Source: Microbacterium flavum
GTDB lineage: Bacteria > Actinomycetota > Actinomycetes > Actinomycetales > Microbacteriaceae
Length of the DNA: 64,000 nucleotides
Assembly: GCF_018717645.1 (NCBI RefSeq)
Contig: NZ_JAFLHG010000003.1
Span: forward strand, 186,001-250,000
Reading direction: 5' to 3'
Under the pieces are notes generated by a model. That model saw nothing but the letters and a program-made list of their open reading frames with translations, was not told the origin of the DNA and ran no database searches. Position numbers and translations under genes: made by a program. Of this stretch, positions 54,530-62,938 are shown piece after piece (within the stretch, counting starts at the first letter, position 1; every line of letters begins with the position of its first letter).

Positions 54530-55201
54530 TCACTCGGCGCGGAAGCGCGCCTCCACAGCGGCGGTGACCACGATGTCGTCGGGTCGGAAGTCCACCGCGG
54601 GCGCTCCACCCACGGCATCCACGGCCATCGCGGCGCGCGCGAACATGCGCGGCGTGGGGGAGTCCGGCCCGTGGCCCCCGCCGAGGAGGCCCAGATCGGC
54701 GACCTCGATCGGGACGACGGTCGCGCGGCCGATCGCCGTGGCATACGCGGTCGCGCGCTCGACCGCGGCGGCCACGGCATCCGTCGCGACCTCGCGCTCG
54801 ACCCGTGCGCGCGTCTCGGGGGTCAGCCGCCAATCGACGGTGCCGACCTGCAGGCCCTCCGTCGCGGCGATCGTGTTCAGCCAGTCGGAGAGGGCGAGGA
54901 CGTCGGTGAACGTCGCCGTGAGTTCGACCGCGGCGTGATGCACCGGGTCGAGCTGGCGCCCCTCGCTGTTCCAGGGACGGTCCGCCCAGACCGAGACGCG
55001 CTGACTCGACCAGTCCGAGATGCCCCCGGCGGCCTTGCGCGCCGTGAGGTCGGCGCGCACCGGCTCGGCGAGGGCGGCGATGCGCTCCACAACGGCGCCG
55101 CGCTCCGGCCCGTCGGCGGTGGCGGCGACGTGGGCGACGGCGAGTTCGGGGATCACACGGGTCTCGCTGTCGCCGCGGACGGTGATGATGACATCGTTCA
55201 T
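54530..55201 (-). CDS. SIMPL domain (DUF541) protein
   Basis: 223 residues. Starts with the SIMPL pattern ITVRGDSETRVIPELAVAHV and ends VDFRPDDIVVTAAVEARF. No signal peptide or membrane helix, so cytoplasmic, unlike many exported SIMPL proteins. Function unknown. Lies between smpB and ssrA on the opposite strand. ATG follows a TACAGT box by seven bases. Confidence 0.85.
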   Translation of the reverse strand: MNDVIITVRGDSETRVIPELAVAHVAATADGPERGAVVERIAALAEPVRADLTARKAAGGISDWSSQRVSVWADRPWNSEGRQLDPVHHAAVELTATFTDVLALSDWLNTIAATEGLQVGTVDWRLTPETRARVEREVATDAVAAAVERATAYATAIGRATVVPIEVADLGLLGGGHGPDSPTPRMFARAAMAVDAVGGAPAVDFRPDDIVVTAAVEARFRAE

Positions 55202-55208
55202 GGGATAG

Positions 55209-55214
55209 ACTGTA
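55209..55214 (-). promoter_or_regulatory. -10 box of the SIMPL gene
   Basis: TACAGT on the minus strand, seven bases before the ATG. It shares TA with TAACGC(T) on the plus strand, a candidate for ssrA; TAGACT at 55206-55211 is another plus-strand option. Confidence 0.45.
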
Positions 55215-55287
55215 ACGCTCGGATGCCGACGGCTCCGCGCTCACAACTCCACAGCGTGACAGTGGCTCACCCTGCCGCAAGGCGCAC

Positions 55288-55654
55288 GGGGCTGATCGGT
55301 TTCGACAGCGTCTGTGTAACTGCGGGAAGCGGGCCGAGGATGCAGGGTTATCTCGTAAACGACCTCTGCAAAAACATAGTTGCCGATGCAAAGCGCAACG
55401 ACTTCGCCCTCGCTGCATAAGCGAGCCCGATAGTCCGTCAGACCGTAGGCGATCCCGCTACGGACCCTGGCGTCATCTAGGGATCTAGCTGTGTGACGGG
55501 GCCCCGACGTCACACGGGACTCTTCTGAGGCTGGGCTCGTCGACTTAGGTGTCTGTGACAAAGGTCGGAGCCGAGCAGAACGTCTTCACAGACTGCGCCC
55601 GGAGAAGACGCAGTATCTCAGCGTTGGACGGGGGTTCGATTCCCCCCAGCTCCA
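55288..55654 (+). ncRNA. ssrA: tmRNA
   Basis: About 367 nt. 5' end GGGGCTGATCGGTTTCGAC pairs with 3' CAGCTCC; the TWC arm is GGGGGTTCGATTCCCCC. The tag frame runs 55382-55420 and encodes ADAKRNDFALAA followed by TAA. The 3' CCA is not encoded (ACGA). Rescues stalled ribosomes together with SmpB. Confidence 0.96.
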
Positions 55655-55684
55655 CGACGCCACTGTCACCACGTGGATGACGTG

Positions 55685-55727
55685 AAGGCCGGCCCCTCTC
55701 TCGAGTTTCGAGAGAGGGGCCGGCCTT
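55685..55727. terminator. Strong hairpin between ssrA and the convergent lipoprotein gene
   Basis: Perfect 19-bp arms (55685-55703 and 55709-55727) with a 5-base loop AGTTT; ends in GGCCTTTCG. Likely works for both strands despite the short T run. Confidence 0.85.
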
Positions 55728-55733
55728 TCGCGT

Positions 55734-56306
55734 TCAGCGGAGCGGTCGCTGGATGAGCAGCAGGTTCTGCTTCGTGTCGGAGAGGGTGATCCACCCGTCG
55801 CCGAACTCGTACGTCATGCCGTAGCCGTTCTCGTCGACCGTGGGGGCCTGCGAGGCATCCTGGGTGAGGAACACGTTCTCGCCGTCGCTCTCGCGCTTCC
55901 AGCCCTGCTGTTCGAGGGACCGCTGGATCGTCGTCGCCTGGTCCCCGGTCAGTGAGGCCCAGCCGAAGAGGAGGAGCGCCCCGGACGGCTTGGCGAAGTC
56001 GGCCCAGGTGCACTCGATGCCGTCGTCGAGCGTGACCCCGGCGACCGCGAAGGGGGTCTCCTTGAAGCTCCAGCCCTTCTCGACCAGCTCGGCGTGCAGG
56101 TCCGGGATCACGAGCGCGTCGCACGTGACGCCGGGCGCGGTGGCATCCGGGCTGGACGTCGGATCCGTGCCCGCGACCGGCGGCGCGGTCGTCGGCGCGC
56201 CGGTGCCGACGGTCGCCGTCGGGTCGGGAGCGGCGCCGCCGCTGCAGCCGGCGAGAAGGAGGGCAGCGAGCGCGAGGGGCGCGAGGGCGGCGAGGCGGCG
56301 GGTCAT
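55734..56306 (-). CDS. Lipoprotein, unknown function
   Basis: 190 residues. Lipoprotein signal with lipobox LLAGC (Cys21), Thr/Pro/Ala-rich linker to about residue 58, then a globular external domain with two Cys (VTCDALV and IECTWADF). No family recognised. Its start overlaps the stop of the phosphatase gene (ATGA), so it is co-expressed with it. Confidence 0.82.
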   Translation of the reverse strand: MTRRLAALAPLALAALLLAGCSGGAAPDPTATVGTGAPTTAPPVAGTDPTSSPDATAPGVTCDALVIPDLHAELVEKGWSFKETPFAVAGVTLDDGIECTWADFAKPSGALLLFGWASLTGDQATTIQRSLEQQGWKRESDGENVFLTQDASQAPTVDENGYGMTYEFGDGWITLSDTKQNLLLIQRPLR

Positions 56307-57145
56307 CGGTCCGTTTCGGGGGAGGAGGTCAGCAGAGTGAGGAAGTCGTCGTGCAGGCGCCCGTTCGTCGCGAGCGAGGAGCGGGAGGAGATGCTCTCGA
56401 CGCCGTCGATGTCGGTGAAGCGGCCACCGGCCTCGAGGATGATGGGGACGAGCGCTGCGATGTCGTACTCCTTCACGCCGAACTCGGCGACGAACTCGAG
56501 CCGCCCTTCGGCGAGCAGCATGTACGGCCAGGTGTCGCCGTAGCCGCGGTCGCGCCAGACGGAGCGGCTGAGCCGCAGGAGGTCGCCGGACCGGCCGACC
56601 TCATCCCACTGCGCGATCGACTGGAAACTCACGCTCGCCTCCGAGATCGCATCGACCGCGGAGACGCCGAGGCGTCGGACGGTGCCGTCCGGCGTGTTCG
56701 TCCAGGCGCCCTGGCCGGACGCCGCCCACCAGCGCCGTCCGAGCGCGGGCTGGCTCGCCACGCCGACGCGCGGCACTCCGTCGATCGCGAGGGCGATGAG
56801 GGTCGTCCACATCGGGATGCCCTTGAGGTAGTTCGCGGTGCCGTCGATGGGGTCGATGATCCACTGGCGGTGCGTTTCGCCCGAGGTGCCGTACTCCTCG
56901 CCGAGGATGCCGTCCGCGGGCCGCTCGGCGTCGAGGATGCCGCGGAGTGCGCGCTCGGTCGCAAGGTCCGCTTCGGTGACGTGGGAGGAATCGGCTTTCA
57001 GCTGCACCTCGAGATCGGCCGCGTCGAAGCGCGCCATCGCGACGGCATCCGCGGCATCCGCAAGTCGCAAAGCGAGCGCGAGGTCGCCCCGCAGGTCGCC
57101 GTCGAAGGGCGAAGTCCAGGAGGGCGTGGTGGCGGGGGAGGTCAC
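56303..57145 (-). CDS. hisN: Inositol-monophosphatase-family phosphatase, HisN-like
   Basis: 280 residues. Mg2+-dependent phosphatase fold: LGEEYG metal site (near residue 83), WIIDPIDGTANYLKG (near 98) and EYDIAALVPIILEAGG (near 215). Actinobacterial histidinol-phosphatases of this family look like this, but inositol or other phosphomonoesters are possible substrates. The GTG at 57145 is chosen over upstream frames because TATCCT ends six bases before it. Confidence 0.85.
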   Translation of the reverse strand: MTSPATTPSWTSPFDGDLRGDLALALRLADAADAVAMARFDAADLEVQLKADSSHVTEADLATERALRGILDAERPADGILGEEYGTSGETHRQWIIDPIDGTANYLKGIPMWTTLIALAIDGVPRVGVASQPALGRRWWAASGQGAWTNTPDGTVRRLGVSAVDAISEASVSFQSIAQWDEVGRSGDLLRLSRSVWRDRGYGDTWPYMLLAEGRLEFVAEFGVKEYDIAALVPIILEAGGRFTDIDGVESISSRSSLATNGRLHDDFLTLLTSSPETDR

Positions 57146-57151
57146 CTGTCC

Positions 57152-57157
57152 AGGATA
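57152..57157 (-). promoter_or_regulatory. -10 box, leaderless promoter of the hisN-like gene
   Basis: TATCCT on the minus strand, six bases before the GTG at 57145. Confidence 0.6.
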
Positions 57158-57258
57158 CGTGCCGCCGTATGCTCGATTCGCGATGGCGCGCATCGGATGG
57201 TAACGTTGACCCTCGGTTCGCCCCTCCGGTTTCCACCGGGATGCGGCGGCCACGGTAC

Positions 57259-57331
57259 GCACCTCTAGCTCAATCGGCAGAGCAATTGACTCTTAATCAA
57301 TGGGTTCAGGGTTCAAGTCCCTGGGGGTGCA
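57259..57331 (+). tRNA. tRNA-Lys (CTT)
   Basis: 73-nt tRNA. Anticodon stem-loop ATTGA-CTCTTAA-TCAAT, anticodon CTT. Acceptor GCACCTC/GGGGTGC, discriminator A, followed by an encoded CCA (57332-57334), unlike the other tRNAs in the window. Confidence 0.94.
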
Positions 57332-57340
57332 CCACAACGA

Positions 57341-57387
57341 AGAACGACCCCCGATCCCGTGGAGACATCCGGATCGGGGGTCGTTCT
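57341..57387 (+). terminator. Terminator after tRNA-Lys
   Basis: Perfect 17-bp arms (57341-57357 and 57371-57387), 13-base loop, followed by CTTCTC. Lies ten bases after the tRNA. Confidence 0.85.
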
Positions 57388-57434
57388 CTTCTCGGAGAGT
57401 CGCGGCGTGCCCGGGTCGGGCTCTCACATGGCGG

Positions 57435-58748
57435 TCACTCGGTCTTGCGGAGTGGGGGCACTTCGTAGGCGCGGGAGAGGACAGCGGGGTCGGGCTCGTA
57501 CATGCGCAGGACGGGGCGGAACTGACCGTTCGGTGCGGGCAGCCAATTCGCACGCGCGGTCGTCGCGGAGGGTTCGGTGTGGCTGATCGTGATGATCAGG
57601 GATCCGTCGTCTTCGTAGACGAGGTCGGGCGTGCGATCGCCGATGGAGTACCGGTCGATGGGGTTCTCGACGAGGTAGTAGTCCGGTACGTCGTACATGG
57701 TCAGCGACCAGAACGCATTCACGGGGGGCGTCGGGGCGAGGTGCAGCGTGTAGACGTTCTCTCCGGAGAGGGTGTCGCCGTCGGCGTCGACGTAGGTGGC
57801 GATGTAGGCCGCTTCGAACGCCTGATTCCCCCAGAGGCCGCCGAGTGCGGCGCCCGCTCGCTGGACGATGCGGCGCTGCGGATCATCGATGGTGAAGTCC
57901 GGATCATCGAGAGATCCGACCTCGAAGTAGTCGAGGTTGTAGTCGAAGGAGTGATACGTCAGATTCCACCCGCCGACGATCGCGTTGCCACCACCCGAGG
58001 CGAGGATCGCCTCGAGCGCCGCCTTGCCCTTTTCGAAGCCGGCGTGCAGGCTCGGGCTGTCGAGGGGGTCGGAACCGGTCAGGCCGAGGGTCGCGAAGCT
58101 CTCCTGCAGGCCACGGTCGCGAGGCGCGGGCGGGAACGCCTGGCTCCACGTCCGATACTTGCTCCAGAATTCCGCGGCGGCATCCGCCTCCGAGGCGGGC
58201 TCGTCGAGCCCGACCGGCGAGCGCGCGGGATCGAGGGGGGTCAGCGTCGTGGCATCCTGCAGGGCGTGGACGTTCTCGAGAGGTTCGCCGCTGTCGACCG
58301 CCCACCGGCCGACGATCGAGGCGATCCGCGTGGGGACGCGCACGACAGTCGCGCCGGTCGGAGCGTGGCCCGCCCAGTCGTGGGGAACGAGAAGGAACGT
58401 TCCCTCGCGTGTTCCGGTGGCGCGGTGGCCGATGTACGCGAAGTTGTTCGTCCACGCGTCGACGAACTGCAGGACGTAGTAGCGCCCGGCGGTATCGGGC
58501 ACCTCGAGCAGGATCGGTCCGACGCTGAGATCGAGCTGCGCCATCGAGTACACGGTGTCGTTGTTGATGGTCACGAACCGGTCCGCGGGACCTGCCAACG
58601 ATCGCGCGTGGCTGAACGAGTTCCACGGTGCCGCGGGATTCTTCCCGATTCCGGTGTGGACGTACCGACTGACCTGTTCGAGGTTGAACACGAGCGGGAA
58701 GCCGTAGAAGTATGCCTGGGCGGCGAGATCGTCGAGCGGGTCGGTCAT
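57435..58748 (-). CDS. DUF1254/DUF1214 protein 1
   Basis: 437 residues. DUF1254 N-half (AAQAYFYGFPLVFNLEQ; FVTINNDTVYSMAQLDLSVG) and DUF1214 C-half (VNAFWSLTMYDVPDYYLVENP, given as VNAFWSLTMYDVPDYYLV; GSLIITISHTEP). No signal peptide, so cytoplasmic as predicted. The family function is unknown. Transcribed away from a second, shorter family member at 58845 with 96 bp between starts; GGGAGG precedes the ATG. Confidence 0.87.
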   Translation of the reverse strand: MTDPLDDLAAQAYFYGFPLVFNLEQVSRYVHTGIGKNPAAPWNSFSHARSLAGPADRFVTINNDTVYSMAQLDLSVGPILLEVPDTAGRYYVLQFVDAWTNNFAYIGHRATGTREGTFLLVPHDWAGHAPTGATVVRVPTRIASIVGRWAVDSGEPLENVHALQDATTLTPLDPARSPVGLDEPASEADAAAEFWSKYRTWSQAFPPAPRDRGLQESFATLGLTGSDPLDSPSLHAGFEKGKAALEAILASGGGNAIVGGWNLTYHSFDYNLDYFEVGSLDDPDFTIDDPQRRIVQRAGAALGGLWGNQAFEAAYIATYVDADGDTLSGENVYTLHLAPTPPVNAFWSLTMYDVPDYYLVENPIDRYSIGDRTPDLVYEDDGSLIITISHTEPSATTARANWLPAPNGQFRPVLRMYEPDPAVLSRAYEVPPLRKTE

Positions 58749-58844
58749 CCTCCCAGTGTGGACCACGTCGGCCGATGGCTATCGTAGGTACACGGATTCG
58801 GTGGTCGCGGCGAGCGGGCCCGGCAGATCGACGGGAAGGTTCTT

Positions 58845-59783
58845 ATGACGACGACGGTGACGATCGATAACTTCGCCCGTGCGGAGAGCGATGCGATGGT
58901 CCTGGGTATGCTGCCGACGATCGGTGGGCTCGGTGTGTTCTTCCACAATCGCGTTCTCGAACCGCTGTCGCGCCAGCCGATCATTCGTCAGAACCGGGAC
59001 ACTCTGTACTCCGCGGCGATCGTCGACCTGCGCGGCGGCGCACGGCTCACGATTCCCGACGTCGGTGACCGCTACGTGTCGGTGATGGTGGTCAACCAGG
59101 ACCACTACGTCAACCGTGTGTTCCATTCGGCAGGCACCTACGATCTGACCGTCGAGGAGTTCGACACCGACTACGTCGTCGTCGCTGCGCGGATCCTGTT
59201 CGATCCGAACGATCCCGCCGATCTGCAGCGAGTCCACGAGCTGCAGGACGGTCTGCTGCTCGAAACCGGAGAGCAGCGGGACTTCTCGCCGGAGCCCTTC
59301 GATCCGGAATCGCAGAGGGCGATCCGCACAGCGCTCTTGACGCTGGGAAGCACCATGGGTGGTCTGACGAAGTGCTTCGGGCGCGCGGACGAAGTCGACC
59401 CCGTCCGCCACCTCGTGGGAACGGCACTCGGCTGGGGCGGACTGCCCGACGCGGAGGCCTCCTACATCACGATCGAGCCCGGCCTCCCGAGGGGTCGATA
59501 CACCATGACGTTCGACGACGTACCCGCGGACGCATTCTGGTCACTCAGCGTCTACAACGCGGCCGGCTACTTCGAACCCGGGCCCGAAGAACTCACCAAC
59601 GTGAACTCCGTCTTCGCGCTCAAGAACCCCGACGGCACCACCACCGTGCACCTCGGCGATTGGGACTCGTCCACACCCAATCGTGTCGACCTTCCCGAAG
59701 GGTGGAACTTCATGATCCGCCTGTACCGCCCGAGGCTCGACGAGCTGGCGACATGGGAAGTCCCCATCGTCCACGCCGGGTGA
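58845..59783 (+). CDS. DUF1254/DUF1214 protein 2
   Basis: 312 residues, shorter than its divergent neighbour. It keeps the DUF1254 core (IIRQNRDTLYSAAIVDLRGG; YVSVMVVNQDHY) and the DUF1214 end (DAFWSLSVYNAAGYFEPG; TTVHLGDWDSS; WNFMIRLYRP). N-terminal ITIDNF-type lead without signal peptide. Preceded by GGGAAGG. The pair is likely an ancient duplication. Followed by a long inverted repeat. Confidence 0.87.
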   Translation: MTTTVTIDNFARAESDAMVLGMLPTIGGLGVFFHNRVLEPLSRQPIIRQNRDTLYSAAIVDLRGGARLTIPDVGDRYVSVMVVNQDHYVNRVFHSAGTYDLTVEEFDTDYVVVAARILFDPNDPADLQRVHELQDGLLLETGEQRDFSPEPFDPESQRAIRTALLTLGSTMGGLTKCFGRADEVDPVRHLVGTALGWGGLPDAEASYITIEPGLPRGRYTMTFDDVPADAFWSLSVYNAAGYFEPGPEELTNVNSVFALKNPDGTTTVHLGDWDSSTPNRVDLPEGWNFMIRLYRPRLDELATWEVPIVHAG

Positions 59784-59814
59784 GGTGTCGCCGCTGACTT
59801 GAAGCGGAAAGAGG

Positions 59815-59857
59815 CACCAGAATCGGATGCCACGGGCCGTGGCATCCGATTCTGGTG
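59815..59857. terminator. Long hairpin after DUF1254/DUF1214 protein 2
   Basis: 21-bp perfect arms (59815-59835, 59837-59857). The stem contains GGATGCC and its complement GGCATCC. Serves the plus-strand gene and perhaps the convergent MFS gene. Confidence 0.8.
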
Positions 59858-59880
59858 GCGTTCTGCGGATACTGCGCGGA

Positions 59881-61107
59881 TCAGGCGGCGTCGCCGATGA
59901 GGATCGCGGCGGCTTCCTCGGGGGCGTCCGCTTCGTGGGCGTCGATCCGCGCGAGCGCGGGACGACCGAAGAGGATCACCGCGGCGGAGATCACGACGGA
60001 TGCGGCGGCGAAGTAGAACGGCACCGACGCGCCGGCCGCGTGCCAGAGAGCCGCGGCGATCGGGGGAGCGGCAGCCCCGCCCAGGAACCGCACCGCGGAA
60101 TACGCCGATGACGCCACCGAGCGCGGGAGATCGGTGGCCTCCATCACCGATTCCGTGAGGATCGTGTTCATGAGCCCGAGGAACAGTCCGCCGACGATGA
60201 TGCAGGTCACGAGGGCGGCCGGGGTGGCGACCACGAGCCCCGCGACGACGAGGTCGAGTGCGAGCAGCGGCAGGACGATCAGCATCGCGGTGCTCCGCGA
60301 GAGACTCCGCAGGAGCAGCGGGGCGACCCAGACGCTCGTGACGGCCAGGGCGACCCCCCAGCCGAAGAACGTCAGGCCGATGCCCATCGCGCCGAAGCCG
60401 AGGGGGAACGGGGAGAACGCCAGCAGCACGAAGAAGCCGATGTTGTAGAAGAGCGCGGCGATCGCGAGCACGGCCAGAGCCGGCCGGCCGAGCGCCTTGA
60501 AGGGGGCCGACAGGGCGACCGGTGTGCGCTGCTCTCCCGAAGAGCGGACGAGTACGAGCACGGCGACGAACCCGATCGCCATCAGCGCGACGACGCCGAA
60601 GAACGGTCCGCGCCAGCTGATCTCGCCCAGGATGCCGCCCAGAAGCGGGCCGATCGCGATGCCGAGCCCGAGGGCGGCCTCGTAGAGGATGATCGCGGCG
60701 GAGGACCCGCCCGATGCCGCGCCCACGATCGTCGCGAGGGCGGTCGAGATGAACAGGGCGTTGCCGAGCCCCCACCCGGCGCGGAAGCCGATGACGGCGT
60801 CGACGCTGCCCGAGAGGGCGCACAGCAGCGCGAAGACGACGATGAGACCGAGACCGATGAGGAGCGTCGCCTTCGTGCCGATGCGCGAGGAGATCCAGCT
60901 CGTGAAGAGCATCGCGAGGCCGGTCACGACGAGGTAGCTCGTGAACAGCAGCTCCGTCTCGACGGGGCTGGCCTGCAGCGACTCGGCGATCGCGGGGAGG
61001 ATCGGGTCGACCAGGCCGATGCCCATGAACGCGATGACGCAGGCGAACGCGACCGCCCACACCTGCGCGGGCTGGCGCCACACGCTGACCTTCGCCGCGG
61101 CGCTCAT
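59881..61107 (-). CDS. MFS transporter (drug efflux type)
   Basis: 408 residues, twelve helices. DHA1-type marks: GIGLVDPILPAIAESLQASP at the N-terminus, WISSRIGTKATLL in the helix 2-3 loop, ALGLGIAIGPLLGGILGE as motif C in helix 5. ATG 61107 overlaps the marR stop (ATGA); the very long open frame further upstream is an artefact. Regulated by the upstream MarR protein, most likely as an efflux pump for a ligand of that regulator. Confidence 0.88.
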   Translation of the reverse strand: MSAAAKVSVWRQPAQVWAVAFACVIAFMGIGLVDPILPAIAESLQASPVETELLFTSYLVVTGLAMLFTSWISSRIGTKATLLIGLGLIVVFALLCALSGSVDAVIGFRAGWGLGNALFISTALATIVGAASGGSSAAIILYEAALGLGIAIGPLLGGILGEISWRGPFFGVVALMAIGFVAVLVLVRSSGEQRTPVALSAPFKALGRPALAVLAIAALFYNIGFFVLLAFSPFPLGFGAMGIGLTFFGWGVALAVTSVWVAPLLLRSLSRSTAMLIVLPLLALDLVVAGLVVATPAALVTCIIVGGLFLGLMNTILTESVMEATDLPRSVASSAYSAVRFLGGAAAPPIAAALWHAAGASVPFYFAAASVVISAAVILFGRPALARIDAHEADAPEEAAAILIGDAA

Positions 61108-61559
61108 CGGGCGTCCGCCAGGGCGGGAGCGACCGCGGGAGCGACGAGGCGCGTGCGTGCCTGAACGATGTCGGCGGCCCGGCGGATCGCGGTCCAGTCG
61201 TCGTCGTCGAGATCGGCGAAGCGCGGGGCGAGCGCGCGCCCGAGCACCTGCATCCACTCGTCGAGGGCGGCGAGGCCGGCCTCCGTGACGCTCACGACCG
61301 TCGCGCGGGAGTCGTGCGCGTCGACGCCGCGCTCGAGGAGCCCCTCGCTCGTCATCTGCGCGACGAGCCGTGTCATCCCCGGCTGTGTCACGCGGCTGAG
61401 CGCCGCGAGGTCGCCGATCCGCTGCGGTCCGTACTCGCGGAGCAGGGAGATCGTGCGCCACTGCGCCGCGGGGGCTTCGGTCCGGGTCTCGAGCGACGCG
61501 ATGCGCGTCAGAGCGTGCGCACCCGTCACGAGCCGGAGGATGTCTTCGTCGTGTTGCAT
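61104..61559 (-). CDS. MarR-family transcriptional regulator
   Basis: 151 residues. Winged-helix region RIGDLAALSRVTQPGMTRLV followed by AQMTSEGLLERGVDAHDSRATVVSVT (in parts: AQMTSEGLLERG, DAHDSRATVVSVT), the MarR recognition helix and wing with conserved Asp-Arg. First gene of a marR-MFS operon. ATG 61559 is fixed by TATACT six bases upstream and lies inside one arm of the operator, which implies autorepression. Confidence 0.88.
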   Translation of the reverse strand: MQHDEDILRLVTGAHALTRIASLETRTEAPAAQWRTISLLREYGPQRIGDLAALSRVTQPGMTRLVAQMTSEGLLERGVDAHDSRATVVSVTEAGLAALDEWMQVLGRALAPRFADLDDDDWTAIRRAADIVQARTRLVAPAVAPALADAR

Positions 61560-61588
61560 ACCCCAAGTATATACCCACGGTATGCAAC
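61553..61588. promoter_or_regulatory. MarR operator over the marR-MFS promoter
   Basis: Arms GTTGCATACC (61553-61562) and GGTATGCAAC (61579-61588), perfect 10-bp inverted repeat, with palindrome GTATATAC (61567-61574) at the centre. It covers the start codon, the -10 box and most of the gap to the -35 region of the minus-strand gene. Confidence 0.8.
61566..61571 (-). promoter_or_regulatory. -10 box, leaderless promoter of marR-MFS
   Basis: TATACT on the minus strand, six bases before the ATG at 61559. Confidence 0.65.
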
Positions 61589-61633
61589 GCAGACGGGTTA
61601 TCCGATCGTGACCTGCGAGGGACCGCGTCGCAT

Positions 61634-61662
61634 TTGACACGATCGGCAAACCTGAACAGACT
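61634..61662 (+). promoter_or_regulatory. Promoter of the branched-chain amino-acid-type ABC operon
   Basis: TTGACA (61634-61639), 17-base spacer, CAGACT (61657-61662). Leader of about 50 bases to the start at 61717. Confidence 0.6.
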
Positions 61663-61716
61663 CTCAGTATCTGAATCAGATTTCAGGTCCTCCTTCCAAT
61701 GGTGAAAGGCACGCAC

Positions 61717-62934
61717 ATGCGGGTTACGAAGAAGTCGCTCCCGAAGACAGCACTCGTCGGCGCCGTGGTGGCCACGGCCGCCCTCGCCCTGGCGGCCTGC
61801 GCGCCGCAGGCATCCACCGCCGATCCCTCCGACTCCGCCGCCGCGGGCCCCGCGGAGATCACGGTCGGCGTCATCACGAGTGAGACCGGCCCCCTCGCGA
61901 GCTACGGCAAGCAGTACCTCGACGGCTTCAAGGCCGGCCTTGAGTGGGCCACGGACGGCTCCGACGAGGTCAACGGCACGAAGATCACGATCGACTACCG
62001 CGACGACGCCGGCGACCCAGACACGGCCGTGGGTGCCGCGAAGGACCTCATCGGCTCGGGCGTGAACATCCTCGCCGGCAGCGCGTCCTCGGGCGTCGCG
62101 GCCGCCGTGGCCGAGCAGGCCGGGCAGAACAAGGTCCTCTTCATCTCCGGCCCCGCCGCCGCCGACGCCATCACCGGCATCAACGGCTACACGTTCCGCT
62201 CCGGTCGCCAGTCGGCGCAGGACGTCGCGACCGCAGGAACCTTCCTCGGCGACATCAAGGGCAAGAAGATCACGGTCCTCGCTCAGAACAACGCGTTCGG
62301 CCAGGGCAACGAGGCCGCCGTCAAGGCGATCCTCGGTGGCAAGGGTGCGACCGTGGACAGCGTGCTCGTCGCGGAGGACGTGACCGAGTTCACCCCGTTC
62401 GCGCAGCAGGTGCTCGCCGGCAGCCCCGATCTCGTGTTCGTCGCGTGGGCCGGCGCCACCTCCGGCGCGATGTGGCAGGCCATGAGCCAGCAGGGCGTTC
62501 TGGATGCCGTCCCCGTCGTCACCGGTCTCGGCGACTCGGCGACGTTCGGCGCCTACGGCGAGGCTTCGGAGAAGATCAGCTTCCTGAACCACTACTTCGC
62601 GGGCGCACCCGACAACGAGGTCAACGACAAGATGGTCGCAGCGGTCGAGCAGGCCGGCGGCACCCCCGACCTGTTCACCCCCGACGGCTTCAACGCGGCC
62701 ATCATGATCGTCCAGGCGATCAAGGAGGGCAAGGGCGACGTCGACGCGATGGTCAGCGCTCTCAAGGGCTACTCGTTCGAAGGCCCCAAGGGCGACCTCA
62801 CGGTGCGCGCCAGCGACCACGCGCTGATCCAGGACATGTACCAGGTGAAGCTCGTCGCCTCCGGTTCCGGCTTCGCGCCCGAGCTCGTCAAGACCGTCCC
62901 GGCCGACGAGGTCGCCCCGGCGGAGAAGCAGTAA
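61717..62934 (+). CDS. LivK-like substrate-binding lipoprotein
   Basis: 405 residues. Lipoprotein signal with LAAC lipobox (Cys near residue 28), then a type I periplasmic-binding fold (Peripla_BP_6): ITVGVITSETGPLASYGKQY, VNGTKITIDYRDDAGDP, INGYTFRSGRQSAQDV. Captures branched-chain amino acids, or a related amide or amino acid, for the ABC importer that follows. Start 61717 has GAAAGG seven bases upstream; an ATG at 61699 adds six residues and has no ribosome site. Confidence 0.92.
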   Translation: MRVTKKSLPKTALVGAVVATAALALAACAPQASTADPSDSAAAGPAEITVGVITSETGPLASYGKQYLDGFKAGLEWATDGSDEVNGTKITIDYRDDAGDPDTAVGAAKDLIGSGVNILAGSASSGVAAAVAEQAGQNKVLFISGPAAADAITGINGYTFRSGRQSAQDVATAGTFLGDIKGKKITVLAQNNAFGQGNEAAVKAILGGKGATVDSVLVAEDVTEFTPFAQQVLAGSPDLVFVAWAGATSGAMWQAMSQQGVLDAVPVVTGLGDSATFGAYGEASEKISFLNHYFAGAPDNEVNDKMVAAVEQAGGTPDLFTPDGFNAAIMIVQAIKEGKGDVDAMVSALKGYSFEGPKGDLTVRASDHALIQDMYQVKLVASGSGFAPELVKTVPADEVAPAEKQ

Positions 62935-62938
62935 CACG

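Noticed and set aside
57435..61559. Genomic island or defence cassette between tRNA-Lys and the ABC importer
   Set aside because: Although it lies downstream of a tRNA, there is no integrase, no repeat of the tRNA 3' end that I could find, and base composition matches the surroundings.
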